Shown here: positions 40,580 to 47,628 of the stretch, in pieces
Position numbering within the stretch: position 1 is the stretch's first letter
Layout: each line of letters begins with the position of its first letter
Source: Nitrososphaerota archaeon
GTDB lineage: Archaea; Thermoproteota; Nitrososphaeria; Nitrososphaerales; JACPRH01
Reading direction: 5' to 3'
Assembly: GCA_016190055.1 (NCBI GenBank)
Contig: JACPRH010000025.1
Coordinates: forward strand, 1 to 47,628
DNA length: 47,628 bases
The notes under the pieces: model-generated
The model's input: only the letters and a program-made list of their open reading frames with translations
Told to the model about the DNA's origin: nothing
Databases searched by the model: none
Position numbers and translations under genes: made by a program

Positions 40580-41509
40580 CTACAGGACTACTCCGCGGCC
40601 CACTATCCTCATCGGCGCATCTAGATCAAGAATTAGGCAAGAGCACCCGGGTTCGTAGGCGAACGGCTTGTCAGCAGCTGCGGTAAGATCGCTACCTTCA
40701 AGTTTGAGTTTCACCGGTTTCACCTGAAGATCGATTGAAAGATGGTAGCTTGAGGATGGGCTGATATCTCCTTTATAGAAGAGGCTTTTTTCAAACTTTA
40801 TCTTCATCTCACTGCCCGTTTTCAGGGTGTCCTTCGCGGCTATGACGTTGCCGCGCTCAATTTCTTCTGCAGTTACTCCTTTGAGCGCGACGCCGACTCT
40901 TGCTGGGGAAGCCGCTTCATCAACATCCTCATCATGCATCTGAATGGATCTCACGGATACCGTCTTCGCTTCAGGATAAATGACCAGCTCATCATGCTTC
41001 TTCAGCAGTCCACGTCTAACAACGCCAAGCGCAACAGGCCCAATACCTTTCACCTCAAAGGCTGCGTCCACGATAACCTTTGTTGCCCCGTCAGCCGAAA
41101 CCGCTGCGACGCCGCCGTCTAGTTTACGCTTCAAGTTGTCCAACGTAATGAACTCATACTTCTCCAAAACTGTTGATCGAACAATTTTTTTCACGTCGTC
41201 ATCTAGACCGTTCGAAACGACGATGAAGCCTCGCTCCATCTTCAACGCGTTTAACGCGACGATCTGCTCCCCAAGCACCTTGTCGATAGTGGTGACGTTA
41301 ACTATAGCGTACTCTGCTAGCGCAATAGCCTGTATAAGCGGCTGAACCTTCTTCGGGAAACCGGAAGGAGCAATAAACGAGAATATAGTGTCTGAGAGCT
41401 TCCGCTCAAAGAAGGTCATATCTGCAGAAGAGCCTTTCTTACCCAGCTCCCCCGCAATAGAAGGATCGCCAAGCACAACAAAATTCACTGATTCCATCTT
41501 CATCACCAA
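40580..41509 (-). CDS. EF1A/SelB-related protein with a degenerate GTPase domain
   Basis: 309 residues. The C-terminal two-thirds contain EF-Tu domain-2-like strands: IGPVALGVVRRGLLKKHDELVIYP, VRSIQMHDEDVDEAASPARVGVALKGV and EIERGNVIA, as in EF1A and SelB. The N-terminal part is G-domain-like (FVVLGDPSIAGELGKKG) but lacks a proper GxxxxGK(S/T) P-loop, and the NKxD motif is replaced by VSNGLDDD. So it probably does not bind GTP. Related archaeal paralogs exist, but the function is not known to me. Stand-alone gene. Confidence 0.7.
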   Translation of the reverse strand: MVMKMESVNFVVLGDPSIAGELGKKGSSADMTFFERKLSDTIFSFIAPSGFPKKVQPLIQAIALAEYAIVNVTTIDKVLGEQIVALNALKMERGFIVVSNGLDDDVKKIVRSTVLEKYEFITLDNLKRKLDGGVAAVSADGATKVIVDAAFEVKGIGPVALGVVRRGLLKKHDELVIYPEAKTVSVRSIQMHDEDVDEAASPARVGVALKGVTAEEIERGNVIAAKDTLKTGSEMKIKFEKSLFYKGDISPSSSYHLSIDLQVKPVKLKLEGSDLTAAADKPFAYEPGCSCLILDLDAPMRIVGRGVVL

Positions 41510-41680
41510 ATTAACCGCTGCTATCCAAGGTTTGGCAAACCGATCGCTATTTAAATGAACATAGCTGGTTAGTTGCAGCCTAGATGAGCCCAGTGAGACT
41601 CATCACACAGTTGACGTCGGGTTCAATCATCATCTTTCGGAGCGAATTTGCGAACTCTCAAGCCTAATGACCTTGAGCCT

Positions 41681-41738
41681 CTGCGTTATTGACCAAAATT
41701 ATTATCTAAATCTATAGGTTGTTTTGGTCTCAACGCAG
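41681..41738. repeat. 58-bp imperfect palindrome
   Basis: CTGCGTT (41681-41687) pairs with AACGCAG (41732-41738), and GACCAAAA (41691-41698) with TTTTGGTC (41722-41729), 15 bp in all with a small internal bulge and a 23-base AT-rich loop. It could be an RNA stem-loop, a regulator site or the remains of a small element. Confidence 0.5.
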
Positions 41739-41904
41739 GCCTGACGCTTGGGCAAGCAAAAATTTCGGGCGCAGGCATGTGGCTCCTGCACCTGTGAGGA
41801 ATATACTGACCAGCCTGTCATCTGAGCCGCCACAACCCCACCGGTCGGTAGATATTACTGCATTTGTGGAGCAAGCGTAATGATGATTAATCGGTCATTT
41901 CCCA

Positions 41905-41947
41905 TAAAAATGAGGGAGGAGACGATCCCTTGGAAGGATCGTCCTCT
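41905..41947 (-). terminator. hairpin and T-run terminator of the PQQ dehydrogenase gene
   Basis: On the minus strand GGACGATCC folds with GGATCGTC (core stem 41921-41928 with 41936-41943), and a run of five T follows at 41906-41910. It begins 15 bases after the stop of the PQQ gene, a good intrinsic-type terminator. Confidence 0.65.
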
Positions 41948-41961
41948 ACATTATCTTCTAT

Positions 41962-44184
41962 CTACTTCTTTCGCATTACTAGTACTGCTGCTGCGATCAG
42001 AGCTATTACTGCTATTCCGACTGCTGCGTAGGTGACTTCTGAGGGTAGTCCTGTGGTTTGTGTGACTTGTGAGGTTACGGTTGTAGTTTGAGTTTGAGCT
42101 GGTTGTGTTGAGGTTAGTGTTGTTGTGGCTGTGGTTGCTGATGTTGTTGTAATGGTGGATGTTGTTGCAGAAGTTGTTGTTGCTGTGGTGGTTGAAGTTG
42201 TTGTGGTAGTGGTTGTTGCAGTTGTGGTTGCGGTGGTTGTGACTGTGCTCGTGGCTGCCGCTGCTGCTTGCGCTGATAGTCCAATTGCGATTAGAGTTCC
42301 TGGAGATGATGGGAAGAAGGAGCTGTCTACACCTAGTAGTCCGAAGATCTTCTGGTTACCTTGGGAGTCTTGGCCTGTAGTGAACTGTATCTGCAGGTTT
42401 GAGCCGAGGCTCATTTCGCGCAGAACATTACCGTTGCTCTTGTCGAAGAATCTTAGGTATCCGTCTGTGAAGCCTGCGAAGACAAGTTGGGGTGTAACTA
42501 CCATAGCTGCGCGTTGCTGCGAGGTTGGGTAGAAGTATTTCCACTTTATGGCTCCTGTGGCGGCGTCACGTGCGACTATCGTGGTGTTAGTTGGGAAAGT
42601 GCCTGTAGTAATACTGACTTCCGAGCCTATTTTTGGTGGCGGTGATGCTACGATTATGGTCTGCAGAGCTGATGCGTAGTGGAAGAGTGTTCCTGTTTCA
42701 GGGTCGTAAGACATGTCTGTAGCGAAGATACCGTTACTCCAGAATGGGAATACGGGGCATGGTCTTCCACAGTAGGTGCTGTTGTCTGGCGACTCCATAA
42801 CTCTCATGTCGTAGTAGCTTAATGGGTCGTTCAGGTGGTATCTGACACCGCCCTGATAAGGCTCCTTGAGAGCTGCTGAGGTGATTTGTCCGAAGGATAC
42901 CTCGTCGTTGACCACATCATCCACGCGTATCGGCTTGCCTGTCGCTGCATTAATCACGTTCAATTTTCCTTCTTTGCAGCCTTTCATGTAGGTTTTGCCT
43001 AAACCAGGTATCTCTGCTAGTATGCCGCTCCAGTTGCAGTCATAGTCGTAAGGATCGCGCGGGAATGGCTGGTACCACCATACTCTTTTGCCTGCCGTTA
43101 GGTCAATCGCCATAATGGTGCTTCCGTAGAGTCTTGGTCCTGGTGTGGATCCGATGTGTGTGTATGGTCCTTGGTTGCCTGTTTGTGTGTAGGCTATGCC
43201 TGTGTCCTCGTCTACGACTACTTCACCCCAGTTAGCGGTGACACCTGCCCATATGGGTGGTGTTTGACCTGGCTGAGCCCAGTCCCATTCAAGGTTCTGG
43301 GGCGCTTTAGCAGCTACTTCACTGCAGGGCGTTGTTAGGAAGTATCCTACGCTGCACTCCTGTGTTGCCCAGTCCTTGGTGGGAACGTCTTGAGGTGGGA
43401 AGCTGAAGATGCGCCACTGGATGTTGTATGGTGCATCCATGCTTACACCTGTAGTGGTGTGTCTAGCATCTCCGCCGTAGATGTAGCTGTGCATAGCACC
43501 TGGCTGTACTGTGATGAATTGGCGTCCCTTGTCATAGGTGCCTATGTTGGTTGTGCTGATTGCTCCCTGTCTGTACTTGTAGACGTTTCCAGGAATATTT
43601 TTGCAGAGGTCTTTGACCCAGAAAGCCTGTTTGCCGGTATCAGCGTTTATGCCATAGACGTCACAAGCTAGACCGTTAAGCAGGACTGCGTTGCCTGCCT
43701 CCCAGTATCTGAAGCCGTGCATGTGCGCATAGAGTCCGAAGCCGGGGAGAATGGGGGCGTATTCGATTGGCAGATTCTTCTGTGTAGCGTTCAAGTCGAT
43801 GACGTAATCGTATTTCCAGATGAGCTTGCCGCTTGAAGCGTCTATTGCGTAGGTTCGGCCGTACTGTGTGGCTACGAAGACCTTGCCGTTTCTAACGATC
43901 GGCGGAGTCGACGAGCCTTCTAATGCGACGCCTAACATTGCTGCTTGCGTTGTGGATTTGCTCTCTATTGGAAAGATCCACTTTACCTCTAGGTTTTTGA
44001 CATTATCTTTAGTGATCTGTGTCTCAGGGCTATAGTTCTGTGCCCATGAGTTGCCGTTTGTGTATTGCCAGTCTTTACCGTTGTTAGTTCCTGTTGGCGC
44101 TGCGTAAGCGAGTGCGGTTACGATAGTGCTGAAGGACAGCACCAACAGTATACTTAACGTTGTTATACGATAAGCTGTGTTCAT
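41962..44184 (-). CDS. stalked PQQ-dependent dehydrogenase-like beta-propeller
   Basis: 740 residues. Signal peptide to about 29. A PQQ-type propeller fills about 35-640: DWQYTNGNSWAQNYSPETQIT, GRTYAIDASSGKLIWKYDY, then RDPYDYDCNWSG, GKLNVINAATGKPI and IVARDAATGAIKWKYFYP. These repeated blades fit quinoprotein alcohol-type dehydrogenases, which oxidise alcohols or aldehydes outside the membrane using PQQ. It has no heme domain of its own, so it must pass electrons to a cytochrome. Residues about 645-705 are a Thr stalk, followed by a helix (about 710-735) and RKK. Catalytic Asp/Ca2+ ligands were not pinned down. A TATA box, a 19-bp inverted repeat and a divergent TrmB gene precede it. Confidence 0.82.
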   Translation of the reverse strand: MNTAYRITTLSILLVLSFSTIVTALAYAAPTGTNNGKDWQYTNGNSWAQNYSPETQITKDNVKNLEVKWIFPIESKSTTQAAMLGVALEGSSTPPIVRNGKVFVATQYGRTYAIDASSGKLIWKYDYVIDLNATQKNLPIEYAPILPGFGLYAHMHGFRYWEAGNAVLLNGLACDVYGINADTGKQAFWVKDLCKNIPGNVYKYRQGAISTTNIGTYDKGRQFITVQPGAMHSYIYGGDARHTTTGVSMDAPYNIQWRIFSFPPQDVPTKDWATQECSVGYFLTTPCSEVAAKAPQNLEWDWAQPGQTPPIWAGVTANWGEVVVDEDTGIAYTQTGNQGPYTHIGSTPGPRLYGSTIMAIDLTAGKRVWWYQPFPRDPYDYDCNWSGILAEIPGLGKTYMKGCKEGKLNVINAATGKPIRVDDVVNDEVSFGQITSAALKEPYQGGVRYHLNDPLSYYDMRVMESPDNSTYCGRPCPVFPFWSNGIFATDMSYDPETGTLFHYASALQTIIVASPPPKIGSEVSITTGTFPTNTTIVARDAATGAIKWKYFYPTSQQRAAMVVTPQLVFAGFTDGYLRFFDKSNGNVLREMSLGSNLQIQFTTGQDSQGNQKIFGLLGVDSSFFPSSPGTLIAIGLSAQAAAAATSTVTTTATTTATTTTTTTSTTTATTTSATTSTITTTSATTATTTLTSTQPAQTQTTTVTSQVTQTTGLPSEVTYAAVGIAVIALIAAAVLVMRKK

Positions 44185-44190
44185 AATTTT

Positions 44191-44209
44191 CAGCCCTAGT
44201 TTTGGGCTG
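44191..44209. promoter_or_regulatory. inverted repeat between TATA box and start of the PQQ gene
   Basis: CAGCCC (44191-44196) and GGGCTG (44204-44209) with a seven-base spacer lie between the start codon (44184) and the TATA-like box on the minus strand (about 44211-44223). A repressor bound here would block transcription; the divergent TrmB protein is the natural candidate. Confidence 0.5.
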
Positions 44210-44210
44210 C

Positions 44211-44223
44211 AAAATATAAATAC
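44211..44223 (-). promoter_or_regulatory. TATA box of the PQQ dehydrogenase gene
   Basis: The minus-strand GTATTTATATTTT is 27-39 bases from the ATG at 44184, so the mRNA leader should be short or absent. Confidence 0.45.
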
Positions 44224-44283
44224 ATGTAAGAAGAAGTACTAACAGCTATTTTCTCATGCTTAAAGAAAGGGGGCCTGTACACA

Positions 44284-45105
44284 TTGAAATTGCAGAGCGA
44301 AGACCTGTTGAAGGACCTTGAGCTAATCGGCTTATCGAAACTCCAAGCCAGCGTCTACCTAACTCTGTACGTGTTGAAGGAGGCTCCAGCGAACACCGTC
44401 GCCGAGGTCGCGCAGATACATCGAGCCGAAGCCTACCGTATCCTTAAGGAACTCACCAGAATTGGAGCGGTAGAACAGGTTATCTCGCACCCTGTCCGCT
44501 ACAGAGCAAAAGATCCGAACGAGACCCTTGAGAACCTGCTAGCCCCATTTACGCAGCAGCTATCTCAGCTTAAAGCGGTTAGAAGCAGGATCCTAACTCG
44601 ACTATCTAAACTGCCATCTCTGAAAGGTGGCGCCGACTTTGATGATGGATTTGAGCAGCTTGGAGGCAACCAAGCGTTGAAGCGTATGAAGACGATGATT
44701 GATAATGCTTCCTGCGAAATCTGCAGCGCCGCAGTAGTCAGCCAAGACCCATTCATGTTAACTAAATCATTCTACAGAGCAGTTGACGGAAGAAATGTAA
44801 AGGCGAAGGTGCTCCTCAACTTCTCTAGGCGCGATCTGGAAGCGGTGAAGCGGCTGAAACGAAGCGAGAGAATAGTAAGGAAATACAGTGACAAAGTCTA
44901 CTCAAGATACCTCATAGTGGACGGCAAGGAAATTGTGTTCAGCTCCGCGCCAACAGTCGACTCCAGAGAAGTGTTTCTCTACACAAGAAACCAGAGATTC
45001 ATCGAGCACTACTATCGAAGCTTCGAACTCCTCTTCAACGACGGCACACCGATCGACGAACACATCCAGACACTAGCCGATCAGCCCACCCCAGACAACA
45101 ACTGA
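44284..45105 (+). CDS. TrmB-family transcriptional regulator
   Basis: 273 residues from TTG 44284. The N-terminal winged helix reads LELIGLSKLQASVYLTLY, then VAEVAQIHRAEAYRILKELTRIGAVE and PVRYRAKDPNE, the standard TrmB start. The following helix (about 85-110) is a coiled coil. The rest (about 120-255) is the TrmB regulatory, phospholipase-D-like part with SRYLIVDGKEIVFSSAP. TrmB proteins usually sense sugars or other metabolites and repress or activate nearby genes. It is divergent from the PQQ dehydrogenase gene with 99 bases between starts, so that gene is the likely target. Confidence 0.85.
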   Translation: MKLQSEDLLKDLELIGLSKLQASVYLTLYVLKEAPANTVAEVAQIHRAEAYRILKELTRIGAVEQVISHPVRYRAKDPNETLENLLAPFTQQLSQLKAVRSRILTRLSKLPSLKGGADFDDGFEQLGGNQALKRMKTMIDNASCEICSAAVVSQDPFMLTKSFYRAVDGRNVKAKVLLNFSRRDLEAVKRLKRSERIVRKYSDKVYSRYLIVDGKEIVFSSAPTVDSREVFLYTRNQRFIEHYYRSFELLFNDGTPIDEHIQTLADQPTPDNN

Positions 45106-45154
45106 ACGCATCACAAAGACTAAACAGTACCGGGTCGAAGGCTAACCGGTTCAT

Positions 45155-45379
45155 GTGAGCAGCGCAAATCTTAGAAAGAATATTCTTATCGGTTCTCGAG
45201 TTAAAGTCATAAAGAAACAACATCAGAAGACCGGTGAATTAACTGAAGGGATCGTCAGAAAAGTTTTGACCAACTCCGCCGAGCATCCTCACGGAATAAA
45301 AGTAATGCTAGAAAACGGAGTAGTAGGCCGAGTAAAAGTGATTATGGGCCCAAACCCTGAAGACAAGAACCAGAAATAA
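45155..45379 (+). CDS. YwbE-family (DUF2196) small protein
   Basis: 74 residues from GTG 45155. NILIGSRVKVIKKQHQKTG, then LTEGIVRKVLTNSAEHPHG and KVMLENGVVGRVKVI, match the conserved YwbE/DUF2196 sequence over its full length. This is a small, basic, beta-barrel (KOW/SH3-like) protein spread in bacteria and archaea; function unknown. It is 49 bases after the TrmB stop and may be co-transcribed. Confidence 0.85.
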   Translation: MSSANLRKNILIGSRVKVIKKQHQKTGELTEGIVRKVLTNSAEHPHGIKVMLENGVVGRVKVIMGPNPEDKNQK

Positions 45380-45511
45380 TCAGGAAACGACGGGTCAATT
45401 ATCTGGCTGCGAGTAAGATAATCTACGCACCTATATCCTGCAGAGTAGACAGAAATTCTGAGCTGCAGATCATTCTGCTCGCTGCTTGCTTGTTTATTGC
45501 TTCTACGTCAA

Positions 45512-46090
45512 TCAGTCGGTGTTGCCGTTGATGCGCTGTGCCGGATGTACCCGACCTCTATGACCCAGCGATACATGCGGATCTGCTGGTTGATCTGCTG
45601 ATGGTGGATTTGGCTCCTTCTGTTGGCGGTTGCCAAGATTTGATGCGGATGCAGGCTTGACGGATGTGATACCGCTTTCGCTGAAGCGTTTGTTAAACAT
45701 GTCAATAAGTGTAGGTGGCTGTTGCTGTAGAGGCATAGCGGCTGGTGGAACAGGTCCTGCAGGTGTTATCAATCCGGTTGGAGACACTGTTGCAGATGGG
45801 AGTTGAGACTGAGGGCGAGGTTGGAGAAGCTGAGGTTGGGGCATTCTGTTTAGAAGCCCAAGTATCCCGGGTGGAAGCTGCGGAGGAGTGGGTTGACCTT
45901 GGTTCTGAGCATGATTAAGCAGGTGCGCGGATGGTTGAACTTCCTGTTGACTGTCCTGATCCTGTGATGATTGAAGGGGATGAGCCTCCTTCTGAACACC
46001 TGAGGTTATAGGCTGAACCGCCGCTGACCGTATCTTCGGAACACGGCTTTTTAGCTCAGCAAGCTCGTCTCCAACTTCTTGTTTCCGCAT
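45512..46090 (-). CDS. Pro/Gln-rich disordered protein (tentative)
   Basis: 192 residues, very rich in Pro, Gln, Ser and Ala, with no secondary-structure motif (examples: PPQLPPGILGLLNRMPQPQL, QQQPPTLIDMF). It could be a disordered linker or surface protein without a signal peptide. The first 30 residues (ELAELKSRVPKIR) are charged and helical. It has no Thr stalk and no recognised domain. The frame is long for chance and free of stops, but low-complexity frames deserve caution. Convergent with YwbE. Confidence 0.4.
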   Translation of the reverse strand: MRKQEVGDELAELKSRVPKIRSAAVQPITSGVQKEAHPLQSSQDQDSQQEVQPSAHLLNHAQNQGQPTPPQLPPGILGLLNRMPQPQLLQPRPQSQLPSATVSPTGLITPAGPVPPAAMPLQQQPPTLIDMFNKRFSESGITSVKPASASNLGNRQQKEPNPPSADQPADPHVSLGHRGRVHPAQRINGNTD

Positions 46091-46250
46091 ACTTTACAAC
46101 GCATTGTACTGAAAGACCCCCACGTTTCAACTTTTCCTTAACCTTAAGCCCAATACATGCCGTGGTGGATCTACCAGAACCCGGGATGTTATCTTAGCTT
46201 GAACGTTGACGTGTGATTAGCCAAACAGGTAACAACGCTGTATTAAATCG

Positions 46251-46259
46251 ATATATTTA
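46251..46259 (+). promoter_or_regulatory. TATA box of the dCMP deaminase gene
   Basis: ATATATTTA lies about 30 bases before ATG 46287, pointing to a leaderless mRNA and to that ATG over the one at 46272. Confidence 0.55.
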
Positions 46260-46286
46260 TTTCAACTAAGGTTGTGTTCGTGGATT

Positions 46287-46763
46287 ATGGCACGACCTTC
46301 GTGGGATCAGTATTTCATTGAGCTTGCTCGAAGCGTTGCATCACGTTCCACCTGTGACAGGGGACGAAGCGGCTGTGTCATAGTGAAGAACAAACGTATT
46401 CTTTGCACAGGCTATGTTGGTTCTCCACCAGGGATGCCTCACTGTGACGAGGCGGGCCATAAACTTAGGCAAGTCACTGATGACAACGGTAACGTAAGTC
46501 AACACTGTGTTCGCACAGTTCACGCAGAGCAGAATGCTATGATACAAGCCGCGAGGTTCGGCATATCACTGGAAGGAGCCACTCTATACTGCAAGATGGA
46601 GCCTTGCAGAAGCTGCGCTATGAGCATTGTGGGAGCTGGAATTAAACGAGTAGTCTGTGAGAAGAAGTATCATGCTTCAGAAGACACTAGAGAAATCTTC
46701 GCCACCTGCGGCGTAGAACTCGTGGTTCTGAACAACGACGTCGAAAAATACCCAGACATGTAA
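46287..46763 (+). CDS. dCMP deaminase-like zinc enzyme
   Basis: 158 residues from ATG 46287 (MARPSWDQYF). Deaminates dCMP to dUMP, feeding thymidylate synthesis, or acts on a related nucleotide. Motifs: TVHAEQNAM with the zinc His and the catalytic Glu, PCRSCAM with the two zinc Cys, and YVGSPPGMPHCDEAGH, as in the ComEB/dCMP deaminase family, where the loop with extra Cys and His binds a second zinc. Length and order are normal. It stands alone; its neighbours do not help with function. Confidence 0.9.
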   Translation: MARPSWDQYFIELARSVASRSTCDRGRSGCVIVKNKRILCTGYVGSPPGMPHCDEAGHKLRQVTDDNGNVSQHCVRTVHAEQNAMIQAARFGISLEGATLYCKMEPCRSCAMSIVGAGIKRVVCEKKYHASEDTREIFATCGVELVVLNNDVEKYPDM

Positions 46764-47283
46764 AGCTTCTTGTCACGCCGACTTTTGTAGTATAGGTAGC
46801 TGGTGGGCCGACCAGTACGCACTTAATATATTAAGCAAATCCATTAGCTAGACGGTATTGATAGATATTTGCTACCGAGCCTAAAACCAAGTAAGGAATA
46901 GTAGTGTGCGAAGGCAGGATTTCGGCTCAACTATTTGGGCTCAAATTCCTCAAAGTGCTAATACCATTATAGTATAAATTCATGTTTAGCGCGCGGGACA
47001 ATCAATATCTGCTTTTTCTCAATGCTTATCTCACTCGTAACTGTCGGTGAACTCAAGATAACGAAGTATAACTGTAGGAAAAGGTTAGGTATAATTTATC
47101 TCAGGCGCATGTTATTAGGCAACAGGAAAAGATTTTTTGGCAAAAGCCCTTCGAGTGGGGCACCATCGATAGTTAACGATAACAATCAACCTATTGACAG
47201 CCAACAAACCAAACCTTAAGTGGGATTCAGATTCGCGGATTGTACCAGTTTGTTTAATGGGTGGCTGAGCAATCTAATAGTAT
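46764..47283. other. intergenic gap before the right-end IS
   Basis: 520 bases. The frame 47108-47219 (37 residues, starts MLLGNRKRFFGKS) has no recognisable domain. It follows a TATAATTTAT-like sequence too closely for a good promoter, so I leave it as unproven. A repeat-rich stretch around 46920-46960 (GGCTCAA twice) shows no clear element. No tRNA is seen. Confidence 0.35.
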
Positions 47284-47628
47284 ATGCCGGCAAGGATCTC
47301 TGTAAGAAGGTTGTCTGAAGAGGAACTCTCTTTCTTGGAGCGAGCTTCGAGAGGGAGGGATTACAAGTTGAGGGTGAGGGCGAGGATGATCCTGCTCAGC
47401 AGCGGCAAGAATGGGTTGAGTGCCAGGCGGATAGCGTCTCAGTTGGGGGTGCACAGGCATACTGTTGAGGTGAGGATAAGGCGCTTCAACGAGTCTGGTG
47501 TCGATGGCCTGAAGGATTTTCCTCTTCCCGGAAGGGTTCCAAGGATAACGGCTGAGGAGAAAGAGTCTATCTTCAGGACAGCGTTGAGTAAACCTAATGA
47601 GCTTGGTCTCCCATACAGCACCTGGTCA
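47284..47628 (+). CDS. N-terminal half of an IS630-like transposase (runs off the window)
   Basis: 115 codons from ATG 47284 with no stop before the right edge. Residues about 25-80 form the helix-turn-helix: LRVRARMILLSSGKNG, then RIASQLGVHRHTVEVRIRRFNESGVDGL. A proline-containing linker with FPLPGRVPRITAEE follows, and the frame ends at GLPYSTWS, where IS630 transposases begin the second DNA-binding part and the DDE domain. This arrangement is typical of IS630/Tc1-mariner-type enzymes. The catalytic part lies outside the window. Confidence 0.8.
   Translation, partial: MPARISVRRLSEEELSFLERASRGRDYKLRVRARMILLSSGKNGLSARRIASQLGVHRHTVEVRIRRFNESGVDGLKDFPLPGRVPRITAEEKESIFRTALSKPNELGLPYSTWS

Larger units (their letters stand above)
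41510..41961. other. 452-base gap with several inverted repeats
   Basis: No ORF is convincing. It holds the 58-base imperfect palindrome at 41681-41738, short hairpins near 41749-41760 and 41774-41800, and the terminator of the PQQ gene at its right end. A non-coding RNA or mobile-element remnant is possible. Confidence 0.4.

Noticed and set aside
40580-41509. True SelB with selenocysteine insertion
   Set aside because: The GTPase motifs are missing and no other Sec-machinery genes are in the window.
41962-44184. PQQ protein as a methanol dehydrogenase or ammonia-oxidation enzyme
   Set aside because: Subfamily-specific catalytic residues were not found, and no other genes of those pathways are present.
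1-47628. CRISPR array
   Set aside because: No regularly spaced direct repeats were seen; the only tandem repeats encode Thr stalks.
1-47628. tRNA or rRNA genes
   Set aside because: No T-loop (GGTTCGAATCC-like) within a cloverleaf context was found; candidates such as the TTCGAACT near 1867 lie inside coding sequence.
1-47628. The two edge IS630 fragments as one circularised element
   Set aside because: The sequence after the left stop has no inverted match before the right start, so a single element is not supported.

Overview
The window is archaeal chromosome from a TACK-type lineage, most likely near the Thaumarchaeota/Nitrososphaeria or Bathyarchaeia; this placement is inferred. The evidence is a set of archaeal markers read from the translations: ribosomal protein eL38, deoxyhypusine synthase, archaeosine tRNA-guanine transglycosylase, an aCPSF2-like beta-CASP ribonuclease, an SmAP3-like Sm protein, a PAC2 proteasome-assembly chaperone, YchF, TrmB and Bat-type (HTH-10) regulators, and BRE/TATA-like promoters that often sit about 25-30 bases before a start codon (leaderless genes). 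No rRNA, tRNA or CRISPR array was recognised.

Layout. 1-9.5 kb is an accessory stretch: the tail of an IS630-like transposase, a 114-bp MITE-like inverted repeat, a large secreted PHP-domain hydrolase with three repeats on Thr-rich linkers, a frameshifted ISLre2/ISH6-like insertion sequence with terminal repeats, two HEPN-like proteins, a 506-residue nucleotidyltransferase protein and a small acidic ORF with its own promoter. 9.5-29.3 kb is mostly core: cysS, a DUF475 membrane protein, dys, ychF, a beta-CASP exonuclease, an LSm protein, tgtA, PAC2, aCPSF2, a presenilin-like protease, eL38, an ECF S-component, MscS, and regulators that include a NikR-like protein without the nickel ligands. 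29.4-44.2 kb is a surface redox island: a four-gene operon with two multiheme cytochromes, three paralogous tetraheme proteins, a DUF438-hemerythrin protein, a diheme MauG/RoxA-like cytochrome and a PQQ-type beta-propeller dehydrogenase, next to a divergent TrmB regulator. 44.2-47.6 kb returns to small housekeeping genes (YwbE, dCMP deaminase) and ends inside the N-terminal half of an IS630-like transposase.

How the genes may work together. Several exported proteins share one plan: signal peptide, redox or sensory head, Thr-rich (probably glycosylated) stalk, a membrane helix and a short basic tail. Two tetraheme proteins and the PQQ dehydrogenase have it, as does a non-heme protein at 28.0 kb. 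I infer a system of stalk-mounted electron carriers on the outer face of the membrane, with the PQQ enzyme as a possible electron source and the cytochromes as wires or terminal reductases. No substrate can be assigned from sequence. Both window ends lie in IS630-type genes, so they may be repeat-caused assembly breaks.
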